From positions 1-35,725 of the forward strand of contig CAMBAN010000018.1 of assembly GCA_945864145.1 (NCBI GenBank): a stretch of 35,725 nt of DNA, written 5' to 3'. Positions within the stretch are counted from its first letter, which is position 1; every line of letters starts with the position of its first letter. Under the pieces are notes generated by a model that was not told where the DNA came from, ran no database searches, and saw nothing but the letters and a program-made list of their open reading frames with translations. A program made the translations under genes and the position numbers. This DNA is from an uncultured Lachnospiraceae bacterium (lineage in GTDB: Bacteria; Bacillota; Clostridia; Lachnospirales; Lachnospiraceae). Below are positions 6,856-15,599 of this stretch, in pieces.

Positions 6856-7664
6856 TATTCTCTTCTTCTATATTCCTCTTCCTGCACCTCTCTGTTATTC
6901 TCTGCTACAGACGAATTATAGTAAGGTTTTCTATATCGGCTGGAAGAAGCATAATTACCGGAGGTAATCACAATATTTGCATTTCTTCCCTTGCCATGGA
7001 AAGTCTTTGGCTTCTGTTCAAAGGCTTGTCCTCCATAAGGCTTACGTTCATAAGACGATTTTCTTTCATATGATTTATTATCATAGGATTTCTTTTCATA
7101 TGGTCTTTGTTCAAAATCTTTCCTTACGTATGGCTTTCTTTCAAAGCTTCTGTTTTCTGTTTTTTCTTTGTTGAAAGGCTTTCTGTCATATGATTTTCCT
7201 TCATACGGTTTCTTTTCAAATGGCTTTCTCTCGTATGGCTTATGCTCATATGGTTTCTTCTCAAAAGGCTTTTTTTCGTATGGTTTTCTCTCAAAGCTCT
7301 TTTTGAAGCCGACTCTTTCGTAATTTTTTCTTCCGTTATTTTTCTTTTCGCGAAGTGCCTGTTTTCTTGCATCTTCTGCACGTTTCAAATCTCGCGCTGT
7401 TACCTCATCCTGATTATATATCGTAAGCATATCTGTTTTTGTCAGTCTTACATAATTAGGATAGGGGGTATATTTCATATGACATTTATTGCATTCAAAG
7501 CAATTAAGAGTCTCTTCCTCAGATACTCCTACTTTTAGCACCAGTCCGTACTTTACAGTACCCTCACAGTCTTCTTTCACGCATCTGTTAATTCGTTTGT
7601 CGTAGACATAAAATATATCCTCATCTCGAAGACTTACTTTTCTTTCTGGGACTTTCTTTTCCAT
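6852..7664 (-). CDS. Cys-cluster protein with about 18 basic-aromatic pentapeptide repeats
   Basis: A 270-residue protein in two parts. Residues 1-90 carry five cysteines (28, 33, 55, 58, 61) in a C-x4-C ... C-x2-C-x2-C pattern that suggests a zinc ribbon. Residues 121-218 are a run of about 18 five-residue units of the form K-[PS]-[YF]-[ED]-[KR], strongly basic and disordered in appearance, followed by an Asn/Ser/Tyr-rich tail. I chose ATG 7664 because an excellent promoter (TTGTCA-N17-TATAAT, 7705-7733) lies between it and the TTG at 7757; starting at the TTG would put the promoter inside the gene. The ribosome binding site is weak (AAAGG, 13 bases away). RNA or ribosome binding is inferred from composition. 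I do not recognise the family. Confidence 0.82.
   Translation of the reverse strand: MEKKVPERKVSLRDEDIFYVYDKRINRCVKEDCEGTVKYGLVLKVGVSEEETLNCFECNKCHMKYTPYPNYVRLTKTDMLTIYNQDEVTARDLKRAEDARKQALREKKNNGRKNYERVGFKKSFERKPYEKKPFEKKPYEHKPYERKPFEKKPYEGKSYDRKPFNKEKTENRSFERKPYVRKDFEQRPYEKKSYDNKSYERKSSYERKPYGGQAFEQKPKTFHGKGRNANIVITSGNYASSSRYRKPYYNSSVAENNREVQEEEYRRREY
7011..7304 (-). repeat. Tandem 15-bp coding repeats (pentapeptide K-[PS]-[YF]-[ED]-[KR])
   Basis: DNA encoding residues 121-218 of the Cys-cluster protein. Units of 15 bp such as AAGCCATACGAAAAG recur with silent and conservative changes; one unit (EKTEN) has drifted completely. The copy number could change by slippage without shifting the frame. 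Confidence 0.85.
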
Positions 7665-7704
7665 TTCTACTTCTTGCCTTTCTGAGCATAATACTACCAC
7701 ACTT

Positions 7705-7733
7705 ATTATACTAGCATATTCCGCCTCTGACAA
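7705..7733 (-). promoter_or_regulatory. Strong sigma-A-type promoter of the pentapeptide-repeat gene
   Basis: TTGTCA (7728-7733), a 17-base spacer and TATAAT (7705-7710) give a near-consensus match. It lies about 40 bases upstream of ATG 7664 and decides the start chosen for that gene. Confidence 0.8.
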
Positions 7734-7791
7734 TTCAATTTTTTCGATTTTATCCAATTATTTCAATTTTTGTCATTTTTACTACAAAAGC

Positions 7792-8994
7792 CTATTTGTT
7801 TGACATAAGTTTTGTCATTGCTTCATTCAAACCGGCCACTGTCAGCTTGTACATAGGCAGTAATTCTTTTACTGCAGTCTCTGCTTCACGCCATGGTGCC
7901 CTGCCCGGTGCCATTTTAGGATTCATCCATACGATATTTTTATAATTCTTTTTTACAAGCTGCAACCACTGATAGCCTGACAGCCCACCATTTGGTCCCC
8001 TGTAATTACCGGTTTCCGAATATAGCTCCTCCGGTGCCATTGCTGCATCACCCACAATGATTACCTTATAATCACGGTCAGTATTTCTAAAGAGCCATTC
8101 CGTATCTATCCAATCTCCATTTTCACACTCTGGTGTCTTATAAAGTTTAGAGTAAATACAATTGTGGAAATAATAAGTTTTTACTTCCTTATAATGGTTC
8201 GACTTATGCACAGACTGAAATAATTCGTTTAATAGCTTGGTATAAGGAATCATTGTACCGCCGGAATCCATTAATAACAAAAGCTTTACTGCATTTTTCC
8301 TTGGCTTTTGCATTTCTATCTGCAAATAACCACCATTATTGCAGGTTTTATCAATGGTTGCGTTAATATCAAGCTCTGTTTTTGGAATATCCAGTTTTGT
8401 TGAAAACTGCCGAAGTCTTCTGAGTGCTAATTGGAATTGTCTGTTATCAATCACCTTATCATCTCTAAAGTCGCGGTATTTTCTTGCTCCTACCACAGAA
8501 AAGGCGGACTGGTAACCTGTAGTTCCACCAACACGGACACCTCCGACATTTCCCCCCATATTTCCAAACTGGGTCTTACCCATCGTTCCAATCCAATAGC
8601 TTCCACCATTATGTTCAGAATCCTGGTCTTTCAGGCGCTGTTTAAATTTTTCTTCTACATCGTCCTTATCAACATGAATTTCCTCAACCTGATTAAGCCA
8701 ATATTTCTCTTCCTCATGGAGTAATTTTGCCATTTCCGGTTTATCCAGCCAGGAAAGCATTGTCTTTCCGACCTCAAACTCCGGTTTCACACCTTTAAAG
8801 CACTCTTCAAATGCCATATCAAATTTATCATATTCTGTTTCCGTTTTGACCAAAAGCATTCTTGCAACATAGTAGAATTGTGTCAAGGAGCTTTCACATA
8901 ATCCCTGGTCCAATGCATTTTGTAAATCCAGCCATTCGCCAAGTGAAATATTCAGTCCCTTGCTTTTACATGCATAAAAAAATTTGAGAAACAT
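7792..8994 (-). CDS. VWA domain protein (CoxE-like), partner of the MoxR ATPase
   Basis: A 400-residue cytosolic protein. Residues 1-110 are helical. A Gly-rich linker (about 129-160, GGSYWIGTMGKTQFGNMGG) leads into a von Willebrand A-like domain from about 235, with the metal-site motif LLLLMDSGGT (243-247 is DSGGT, in place of DxSxS) and a second strand VIIVGDAAMAP. Such proteins pair with MoxR-type AAA+ ATPases and are thought to act in metal insertion or complex maturation; the client here is unknown. The start ATG has GGTGAGGGG upstream and lies 29 bases after the ATPase gene, so the two are surely cotranscribed. No neighbouring gene suggests a client. Confidence 0.88.
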   Translation of the reverse strand: MFLKFFYACKSKGLNISLGEWLDLQNALDQGLCESSLTQFYYVARMLLVKTETEYDKFDMAFEECFKGVKPEFEVGKTMLSWLDKPEMAKLLHEEEKYWLNQVEEIHVDKDDVEEKFKQRLKDQDSEHNGGSYWIGTMGKTQFGNMGGNVGGVRVGGTTGYQSAFSVVGARKYRDFRDDKVIDNRQFQLALRRLRQFSTKLDIPKTELDINATIDKTCNNGGYLQIEMQKPRKNAVKLLLLMDSGGTMIPYTKLLNELFQSVHKSNHYKEVKTYYFHNCIYSKLYKTPECENGDWIDTEWLFRNTDRDYKVIIVGDAAMAPEELYSETGNYRGPNGGLSGYQWLQLVKKNYKNIVWMNPKMAPGRAPWREAETAVKELLPMYKLTVAGLNEAMTKLMSNK

Positions 8995-9023
8995 GCAATC
9001 CCCTCACCTTTCTTTGTATGGGA

Positions 9024-9839
9024 CTAATAATGGATTTCCTGTCTGACTGTTTCCAAATCCTCATCCTTTTTCACTACAACACCAAGGAATGGGAGATTTT
9101 GTCTTAAGGTATCTGCGGAAATACCACCAATCTGTAATGCATTAATCCAATCAATCAGCTCTGAAGTACTTGGCTTCTTTCTGATATCTCGAATGGAACG
9201 AATATCATAGAACACCTTCATGGCATTTTTCATAAGATTTTCTTCCACATTTGGATAATGTGTTCTTACGATTTCCTCCATCAGTTCTTCGTTTGGGAAA
9301 TCGATAAAATGGAAAATACATCTACGTAAAAAGGCATCCGGGAGCTCTTTTTCCGCATTTGAAGTAATGATAACGATTGGTCTGTGCTTTGCTTTTACTG
9401 TTTTCTTTGTTTCGTGAATATAGAATTCCATTTGGTCTAACTCCCATAAAAGGTCATTAGGGAACTCTAAGTCAGCTTTATCTATTTCATCAATCAGCAA
9501 AACAACCTGTTCATCGCTCTCAAAAGCTTCTCCCAGTTTTCCAAGCTTAATATATCTTGCAATATCATCAACGCCTTCTTCTCCAAACTGACCGTCATAC
9601 AGTCTCTGAATCGTATCATACATATATAGACCGTCCTGAGCCTTTGTGGTAGATTTGATATTCCAAATAATCAATTTCTTTCCTAAGGAATTTGCTACTG
9701 CCTGTGCCAACATTGTTTTTCCTGTTCCCGGCTCTCCTTTGATTAAAAGAGGCTTCTGTAAAGCAATCGCAACATTAACGCTTGCCAATAGTTCTTTACT
9801 TGCAACATAGTCCTGTGTACTGTTAAATGTATTCTCCAC
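9024..9839 (-). CDS. MoxR-family AAA+ ATPase
   Basis: ATPase of 271 residues, thought to act as a chaperone-like remodelling factor with the VWA protein encoded next. The Walker A motif GEPGTGKT is at 35-42, Walker B is VVLLIDEIDKAD, sensor 1 is IVIITSNAEKELPDA, and the arginine-finger segment is FLRRCIFHFIDFP. The start is GTG 9839 with GAAAGGAAG about nine bases upstream. It lies 36 bases downstream of gpsA and is probably part of the DUF512-der-plsY-gpsA transcript, although no functional link to lipid synthesis is evident. Confidence 0.93.
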   Translation of the reverse strand: MENTFNSTQDYVASKELLASVNVAIALQKPLLIKGEPGTGKTMLAQAVANSLGKKLIIWNIKSTTKAQDGLYMYDTIQRLYDGQFGEEGVDDIARYIKLGKLGEAFESDEQVVLLIDEIDKADLEFPNDLLWELDQMEFYIHETKKTVKAKHRPIVIITSNAEKELPDAFLRRCIFHFIDFPNEELMEEIVRTHYPNVEENLMKNAMKVFYDIRSIRDIRKKPSTSELIDWINALQIGGISADTLRQNLPFLGVVVKKDEDLETVRQEIHY

Positions 9840-9875
9840 TTTTTTTCTTCCTTTCTGCGAAATCTATCTTTTACA

Positions 9876-10886
9876 TTAGTTCCATGGAAGATCTTGATGC
9901 TCGATTTTTTTATCTCTGATCATCAAATCTCTAACTGCCTCATCTGCTGCTTTATGGTGAAATAAAATTTCATTTACCTGTTCTATAATTGGAAGCTCTA
10001 CGTTGTACTTTTTTGCAAGTCCCATAGCTGCCTTGGCAGAATATACACCTTCGACAACCATTTTTACTTCTTCCATTGCTTCTTCCATCGTTTTTCCCTG
10101 TCCGATAAGAATACCGGCTCTACGGTTTCTGGAATGCATACTTGCACAGGTAACAATCAAATCGCCGATACCGGAAAGTCCGCAAAAGGTTTCAAACTTT
10201 CCTCCCATTGTTACTCCAAGTCTGGCAATCTCTGTCATACCTCTTGTAATCAAGGCTGCCTTTGTATTATCTCCGTAACCTAATCCGTCAGCCATACCTG
10301 CAGCAAGTGCAACTACATTTTTTAACGCAGCTCCCAGCTCAATACCCAGAACATCCGGACTGATATATACACGGAAAACATCGCTCATAAAAATATTCTG
10401 TACATACTCTGCTGTTTTCTGTGTTTTTGCTCCTACTACAATCGTTGTCGGAATACCTCGTCCAACCTCTTCGGCATGTGATGGACCTGACAATACTGTC
10501 ACATCTGCATTAGGAATTTCCTCTTCAATGACCTGAGAAAGTGTAAATAATGTTGACTCCTCTATACCTTTTGCCACATTGACGATAATCTGTCCATCCT
10601 TTACAAATGGTTTCATGCTATGCGCCGTACTTCTTGTAAATGGTGATGGTACTGCCAACACTAAAATATCCTTATCTGCCATTGCCTTTTCTAAGTCAGT
10701 AGTAAAAATAATGTCTTCAGCCAGTTTTACTCCGGGAAGCTTATCCTTATGCTCTCTTTCAGTCTGCAGCATGGTGATTTCATTTTCCAATGCGGACCAG
10801 ACTGTTACCTGATGTCCGTTATTATGCAGAAGAACTGTTAAAGCAATACCCCAGCTGCCTGCACCAATTATTCCTATCTTTGCCAT
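9876..10886 (-). CDS. gpsA: NAD(P)+-dependent glycerol-3-phosphate dehydrogenase
   Basis: Reduces dihydroxyacetone phosphate to sn-glycerol-3-phosphate, the backbone for phospholipids. At 336 residues it has the standard length. The Rossmann motif GAGSWG (8-13) is intact, the NVAKGIE segment places Lys106, and ELGAALKNVVALAAG places the catalytic Lys189. The substrate-binding GDNTKAALITRG stretch is also present. The start has GGAGGTTAAG just upstream. It follows plsY by 32 bases, so substrate supply (GpsA) and first acylation (PlsY) are encoded together. Confidence 0.97.
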   Translation of the reverse strand: MAKIGIIGAGSWGIALTVLLHNNGHQVTVWSALENEITMLQTEREHKDKLPGVKLAEDIIFTTDLEKAMADKDILVLAVPSPFTRSTAHSMKPFVKDGQIIVNVAKGIEESTLFTLSQVIEEEIPNADVTVLSGPSHAEEVGRGIPTTIVVGAKTQKTAEYVQNIFMSDVFRVYISPDVLGIELGAALKNVVALAAGMADGLGYGDNTKAALITRGMTEIARLGVTMGGKFETFCGLSGIGDLIVTCASMHSRNRRAGILIGQGKTMEEAMEEVKMVVEGVYSAKAAMGLAKKYNVELPIIEQVNEILFHHKAADEAVRDLMIRDKKIEHQDLPWN

Positions 10887-10918
10887 AACTTAACCTCCAT
10901 TAGTCACAAATGCTTTCT

Positions 10919-11566
10919 CTATTCCTGATTTTTCTTTGTAAGATATGTCTTTCTTTCTGTTCCATGTACCAGTCTTGAAATATTTGTTCTATGTCTCCAA
11001 AATGCCAAAGCTGCAAGGAATGTTGTAACAATGTAGAGTTCTATCAATGCCCCCTGTGTCATGCCAAAAATTCCCAGCTGTCCAAAAATAATCATTTCTG
11101 CAATCATTACAATCTGCACTAAAAGAGAACCCAATGATACATAATGGGTCAAAAAGAAAACGGAAAAGAAAGTAAGAACTTCCGGTAAAATCATGTAAGG
11201 GTGGAAGAAAATAATGATACCTGCTGTACAGGCAATTCCCTTTCCACCTTTAAAATGCAGATAAAAAGGATAATTATGTCCAAGAATTGCACCTGCGCCT
11301 GCATACAAAGATAACAATGGTAAAATATCACCATAGGTATCCTTAAATAAAGCTCGCACTAAAACCATGGCAAGTCCTGTTTTCATAATATCGCAAAACA
11401 AAACAATGGCTCCTGCTTTTTTTCCCAATACACGAAGTGTATTGGTGGCTCCTGCTCCTCCGCTTCCGCGCTCTCTGATATCAATTCCCTGAAGCTTTCC
11501 ATAAATATAAGATGTCTGAAAGCATCCAAATGCATAGCCAATTAATACGCACACCAAACGAATCAT
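10919..11566 (-). CDS. plsY: Acyl-phosphate:glycerol-3-phosphate acyltransferase
   Basis: Polytopic membrane enzyme of 215 residues that transfers an acyl group from acyl-phosphate to glycerol-3-phosphate. The family loops are visible: GSGGAGATNTLRVLG (about 35-49) and GHNYPFYLHFKGGKGIA (about 97-113), among several hydrophobic helices. AAGGA precedes the ATG at 11566. It starts 14 bases after der stops and is followed by gpsA. The acyl-phosphate maker PlsX may be the gene whose last codons lie at the far end of this window. Confidence 0.95.
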   Translation of the reverse strand: MIRLVCVLIGYAFGCFQTSYIYGKLQGIDIRERGSGGAGATNTLRVLGKKAGAIVLFCDIMKTGLAMVLVRALFKDTYGDILPLLSLYAGAGAILGHNYPFYLHFKGGKGIACTAGIIIFFHPYMILPEVLTFFSVFFLTHYVSLGSLLVQIVMIAEMIIFGQLGIFGMTQGALIELYIVTTFLAALAFWRHRTNISRLVHGTERKTYLTKKNQE

Positions 11567-11580
11567 TTTTTCTGTCCTTC

Positions 11581-12918
11581 CTACTTTTCGTCTTTTCTTT
11601 CTCTGATGATAAATCTTAAAGAGGTTCCTTTAAAGCCAAAAGCCTCTCGTATTTTGTTTTCCAAATATCTGACATAGGAAAAATGCATCAGTTCCTTGTC
11701 ATTTACAAATACAACAAAGGTTGGTGGCTTTACGCCTGCCTGTGTTGTATAGTAAATTTTTAATCGTTTACCCTTATCTGATGGTGGCTGCTGTAAAGCA
11801 ACTGCCTCTGTCACGATTTCATTCACTACACCGGTAGCAATTCTCATGGACTGATTTTCGATAACCATGTCTATTGTTTCAAACAGTTTGTTCAAACGTT
11901 GACCTGTTTTTGCCGAAATAAAAATAATCTCTGCGTAGGTCATAAAGGATAAGGTGTTTCTTACCTTTTCCGTAAATCTGTAAATAGTCTTATCATCTTT
12001 TTCCACAGCATCCCATTTATTGACAGCTACGATAATGCCCTTTCCTCTATCATGTGCAATACCTGCAATTTTTGCATCCTGCTCCGTAACACCCTCTTCT
12101 GCATCAATGACAAGTACCACCACATCTGCACGTTCTACAGCACTGACTGTACGGATAATCATGAATTTTTCCAATTCTTCTTTTATTTTGTTTTTACGTC
12201 TTAATCCTGCTGTATCAATAAAAACATATTCATTTCCATCATGTACTACCTCAGTATCGATGGCATCTCTTGTAGTTCCTGCAATATCAGAAACAATAAC
12301 TCTGTTTTCACCGGTCAGCTTATTAATAATAGAAGATTTTCCTACGTTTGGCTTTCCTACAATAGCAACACGTGGTCTGTCATCTTCTTCCTGTTCCAAA
12401 GCATCTTCATCGAAATGAGAAATCACTTCATCCAGCATTTCTCCAAGACCCAGTCTGTTCACAGACGAAATCGGTTTTGGATCTCCGATACCTAAATTAT
12501 AAAATTCATAAACATCTGCCTCATACTTTTTGAAGTCATCTACCTTATTTACCACAAGTACCACCGGTTTATGACTTCTTCTAAGCATATCTGCAACCTT
12601 TGCATCCGCATCTACAAGTCCCTGCTTTACGTCTACAAGAAAAATAATGACATCTGCAGTTGCTATGGCAATTTCTGCCTGTTCTCGCATCTGAGATAAA
12701 ATCACATCCTTGCTGTCCGGCTCAATACCTCCTGTATCAATCAAGGTAAAGTTCCAATTCAGCCAGCTTACATCTGCATAAATTCTATCACGTGTAATAC
12801 CAGGTGTGTCCTTGACAATCGAAATCTTTTCACCTGCTAAAACATTAAACAATGTAGATTTTCCAACATTTGGTCTGCCTACTACTGCAACAATAGGCTT
12901 CTTTTTATTATTACCCAT
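11581..12918 (-). CDS. der: Ribosome-assembly GTPase Der (EngA)
   Basis: Tandem GTPase needed for maturation of the large ribosomal subunit. At 445 residues it has the usual length. G domain 1 has GRPNVGKST (14-22), DTGG (61-64) and NKVD (124-127); G domain 2 has GKPNVGKSS (188-196), DTAG (235-238) and NKWD (300-303). A KH-like C-terminal domain follows. GGAG lies about six bases before the ATG at 12918. It starts 14 bases after the DUF512 gene and 14 bases before plsY, the usual Clostridial arrangement. Confidence 0.98.
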   Translation of the reverse strand: MGNNKKKPIVAVVGRPNVGKSTLFNVLAGEKISIVKDTPGITRDRIYADVSWLNWNFTLIDTGGIEPDSKDVILSQMREQAEIAIATADVIIFLVDVKQGLVDADAKVADMLRRSHKPVVLVVNKVDDFKKYEADVYEFYNLGIGDPKPISSVNRLGLGEMLDEVISHFDEDALEQEEDDRPRVAIVGKPNVGKSSIINKLTGENRVIVSDIAGTTRDAIDTEVVHDGNEYVFIDTAGLRRKNKIKEELEKFMIIRTVSAVERADVVVLVIDAEEGVTEQDAKIAGIAHDRGKGIIVAVNKWDAVEKDDKTIYRFTEKVRNTLSFMTYAEIIFISAKTGQRLNKLFETIDMVIENQSMRIATGVVNEIVTEAVALQQPPSDKGKRLKIYYTTQAGVKPPTFVVFVNDKELMHFSYVRYLENKIREAFGFKGTSLRFIIRERKDEK

Positions 12919-12932
12919 GTATTACTCCATTT

Positions 12933-14258
12933 CTAATCTGTTAATATTGCCTCTATAAAATCACGTCCGCTTGATTTTACAATATCTACCGGCACTTGTA
13001 AAGCCTTTTCAAGCTCTGAAAGTGTATAATCATCAAGGAAAACCGGTTCTCCGCTTTTTAGTACATTTTGTGGTAAAATCAGTTTTTCACCCAACTTCTG
13101 TTCCTTCAATTGTGCTTCGATATCCTGCCCTGTCAGAAGACCGGAAACTGTAATTCTTTCCCCAAAGAAATCATTTCTGATAGGATAAAGGTATACCTGC
13201 AATCCTTCATAATATTCCATAAGTTTATCCACCATTTTTTGAATATAAGGATATGCTAATCTGCCTGTTGCCATGGATATTTCCTTTTTTCTACAGCTTC
13301 TTCCGGATTTTTTATCTTCTTCAAAAGCTTCCTCAAATTCATTCATCAAAAGGCGCAGCATACCGACGCCATTTTCCAACTGTAAATAGCCATCATATCG
13401 TTCTTCCTCCGGCATTTCCAGTCCGGCAAGAATATACCATTCATCACTGGCATGAATGAAGTGCAGACCACATTGTTCATACATCTTGTCCTGCCATTTA
13501 TGAATGATACGTAAGGTTTCGAGCGCATCCTCCCTGGTAAACGGTTCTAATGGAAATAATCCATCTCTATATTTCGATAATCCGACCGGTACCACAGATA
13601 CACTTTCAATAGTAGGCGCATAGTTTGCCAATTCTGCGATACTTTTTTCCAATTCCTCACCATCGTTGACACCCTTGCATAAAACAATCTGTCCATTCAT
13701 AGTGATACCCGCTTCTGCAAGCTTCCATGCCTTTTTCAAAGCATCTCCTGCAAAGCGGTTATTTAGCATTTTACAACGAAGCTCCGGATTTGTTGTCTGA
13801 AAAGATACATTTATTGGAGACAAATTATATTTAATAATTCGATCTACATCATCATCAGACATATTAGTCAAGGTTACATAATTCCCTTGTAAAAAGGATA
13901 ATCTTGAATCATCATCTTTAAAATACAGCGTTTCTCTCATTCCCTTTGGCATCTGGTCTATAAAACAGAAAATGCATTTATTATGACAGGAGCGATAGTC
14001 ATCCATCAAACCATTTTCAAAGGAAATTCCCAAATCTGCATCATAATCTTTATCAATTTCCAACAGCCATTCTTCTCCATCCGGCTTTCTGATCAGTACC
14101 TCTATATATTCATCCTGTGTATAATACTGGTAGTCGAATATATCCTCTATCTTGTTTCCATTAATCTCAAGCAGGATATCCTTTGGCTCGATTCCCATTT
14201 CTTCCGCAATACTTCCCGGGAATACTTTCTCCACAATATGTTGATATTTCTTTCTCAT
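12933..14258 (-). CDS. DUF512 family protein with N-terminal PDZ domain and CxxxCxxC cluster
   Basis: A 441-residue protein of a conserved Clostridial family with no established function. A PDZ-like segment (HIVEKVFPGSIAEEMGIEP) opens the protein. SCHNKCIFCFIDQMPKG contributes Cys91, Cys95 and Cys98 in a C-x3-C-x2-C pattern like radical-SAM iron-sulfur binding, and the DUF512 region follows (about 240-430). I chose ATG 14258 because a promoter (GTGACA-N17-TATGAT, 14290-14318) overlaps the longer reading from GTG 14318, and because the family normally begins just before the PDZ segment; GAGG lies six bases upstream. It heads the der-plsY-gpsA operon. Confidence 0.9.
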   Translation of the reverse strand: MRKKYQHIVEKVFPGSIAEEMGIEPKDILLEINGNKIEDIFDYQYYTQDEYIEVLIRKPDGEEWLLEIDKDYDADLGISFENGLMDDYRSCHNKCIFCFIDQMPKGMRETLYFKDDDSRLSFLQGNYVTLTNMSDDDVDRIIKYNLSPINVSFQTTNPELRCKMLNNRFAGDALKKAWKLAEAGITMNGQIVLCKGVNDGEELEKSIAELANYAPTIESVSVVPVGLSKYRDGLFPLEPFTREDALETLRIIHKWQDKMYEQCGLHFIHASDEWYILAGLEMPEEERYDGYLQLENGVGMLRLLMNEFEEAFEEDKKSGRSCRKKEISMATGRLAYPYIQKMVDKLMEYYEGLQVYLYPIRNDFFGERITVSGLLTGQDIEAQLKEQKLGEKLILPQNVLKSGEPVFLDDYTLSELEKALQVPVDIVKSSGRDFIEAILTD

Positions 14259-14289
14259 CTTTGTCCTCATTTCTGATATTCTATTAAAT

Positions 14290-14318
14290 ATCATACTAGA
14301 AATTCCTTGACGTGTCAC
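14290..14318 (-). promoter_or_regulatory. Promoter of the DUF512-der-plsY-gpsA operon
   Basis: GTGACA (14313-14318), a 17-base spacer and TATGAT (14290-14295). Its -35 box directly abuts the -35 box of the oppositely directed prs promoter. Confidence 0.65.
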
Positions 14319-14335
14319 TATCAGAATGATATAAA
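14307..14335 (+). promoter_or_regulatory. Promoter of the PRPP synthetase gene
   Basis: TTGACG (14307-14312), a 17-base spacer and TATAAA (14330-14335). The gene's GAAAGGAATG ribosome binding site and ATG follow at 14355-14374. Confidence 0.7.
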
Positions 14336-14371
14336 ATAAGATATTGAGTAATTTGAAAGGAATGTATACTG

Positions 14372-15556
14372 ATGCCTAATTTACACGAACTAGAAAACGC
14401 TATGCCAGTTGCTCCTTTAAAGCTCGTATGTCTCCAAAGCGCTACGGAACTTGGAAATCGCGTAAACGATTATCTTGTTGACTTCCGTAAGCATGTAAAT
14501 AACGTATATATCGGAGACCCGGCTTTTCAGGGCTACGCAGAGGATAATTATTTATTGGACTTTTCTGCTCCACGTTTTAACAGTGGTGAGGGAAAGGCTG
14601 TTTTAAATGAAACAGTCAGAGGTAAAGACCTGTTTATCCTTGTTGACGTATGCAACCATAGTCTGACTTATAAAATGAACGGATATTTGAATCACATGTC
14701 TCCTGATGACCATTATCAGGAATTGAAGCGCGTGATTGCCGCTGTTCAGGGAAAAGCGCATCGAATCAATGTTATCATGCCTTTCTTATATGAGGGACGT
14801 CAGCACAGAAGAACAGGTCGTGAGTCCTTAGACTGTGCTTATGCTTTTGAAGAATTAAGCGAAATGGGTGTTGCTAACTTTATTACTTTTGACGCCCATG
14901 ACCCAAGAATACAAAATGCCGCACCATTAAAGGGTTTTGATAACTTTTCTGCTCATTATCAGTTTGCAAGAGCACTTCTGAATGCAGAAAAAGATTTAAC
15001 AATCGATAAAGACCACGTTATTGTCATTTCCCCTGACGAAGGTGCTTTAGACAGAGCCATTTATTTTTCAAGTGTGCTTGGTGCTGATACCGGTATGTTC
15101 TACAAACGCCGTGATTATTCTACTATCGTAAATGGAAAAAATCCGATTGTTGCGCATGAATTCCTCGGAAATGATATTCATGGCAAGGATATTATCATCA
15201 TCGATGATATGATTTCTTCCGGTGACAGTATGATTGATACCTCCAGACAGTTAAAAGCCATGGGTGCAGGACGCGTATTTATCTGTACAACCTTTGGTCT
15301 TTTCACAAATGGTCTTGCTGCCTTTGATAAGGCTTACGAGGAAGGTGTCTTTGACCGTGTTATTACCACTAACCTGTCTTACAGACCACCTGAATTGATG
15401 ACAAAGCCTTACTACTTAGAGGCAGATATGAGTAAATTCCTTGCTTCTATCATTGATTTTATGAATCATGACCTTTCTATGGAAAATGTATCTACTCCTA
15501 CAGAAAAGATTCAGAAAATCCTGTCTATCTACGGTGAAGACAAAAAGAATATATAA
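14372..15556 (+). CDS. prs: Ribose-phosphate pyrophosphokinase, long Clostridial form
   Basis: Makes PRPP from ribose-5-phosphate and ATP for nucleotide, His and Trp synthesis. At 394 residues it exceeds the classical enzyme (about 315). The PRPP loop IIIIDDMISSGDS (274-286), the catalytic-type KRR (245-247) and FDAHDPRIQN (173-182) are present. The flexible ATP loop reads EGRQHRRTGRES (141-152), in place of the classical YxRQDR form. The extra length lies mainly at the N-terminus and in a C-terminal tail. This is the long subgroup I associate with Lachnospiraceae. AAAGGAATG precedes the ATG, and the gene is monocistronic with its own promoter and terminator. Confidence 0.94.
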   Translation: MPNLHELENAMPVAPLKLVCLQSATELGNRVNDYLVDFRKHVNNVYIGDPAFQGYAEDNYLLDFSAPRFNSGEGKAVLNETVRGKDLFILVDVCNHSLTYKMNGYLNHMSPDDHYQELKRVIAAVQGKAHRINVIMPFLYEGRQHRRTGRESLDCAYAFEELSEMGVANFITFDAHDPRIQNAAPLKGFDNFSAHYQFARALLNAEKDLTIDKDHVIVISPDEGALDRAIYFSSVLGADTGMFYKRRDYSTIVNGKNPIVAHEFLGNDIHGKDIIIIDDMISSGDSMIDTSRQLKAMGAGRVFICTTFGLFTNGLAAFDKAYEEGVFDRVITTNLSYRPPELMTKPYYLEADMSKFLASIIDFMNHDLSMENVSTPTEKIQKILSIYGEDKKNI

Positions 15557-15557
15557 T

Positions 15558-15588
15558 AAAAAGCTGTCACTTTCGTGGCAGCTTTTTT
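15558..15588. terminator. Bidirectional terminator between prs and tyrS
   Basis: A 12-bp stem AAAAGCTGTCAC/GTGGCAGCTTTT (one wobble pair) with a TTTC loop is bordered by A and T runs on both sides. It can serve prs on the plus strand and tyrS (stop at 15600) on the minus strand. Confidence 0.88.
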
Positions 15589-15599
15589 GTGAGCTTAAA

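Noticed and set aside
7011-7304. Regularly repeated DNA that could suggest a CRISPR-like array or minisatellite
   Set aside because: The period is 15 bp without unique spacers and lies in an intact coding frame as pentapeptide repeats.
7665-7757. Longer form of the Cys-cluster protein from TTG 7757
   Set aside because: A near-consensus promoter lies inside this stretch, and no ribosome binding site precedes the TTG.
7792-9839. MoxR-VWA pair as part of a defence or conflict system
   Set aside because: No effector, nuclease or toxin domain is linked; the neighbours are housekeeping genes in a stable operon.
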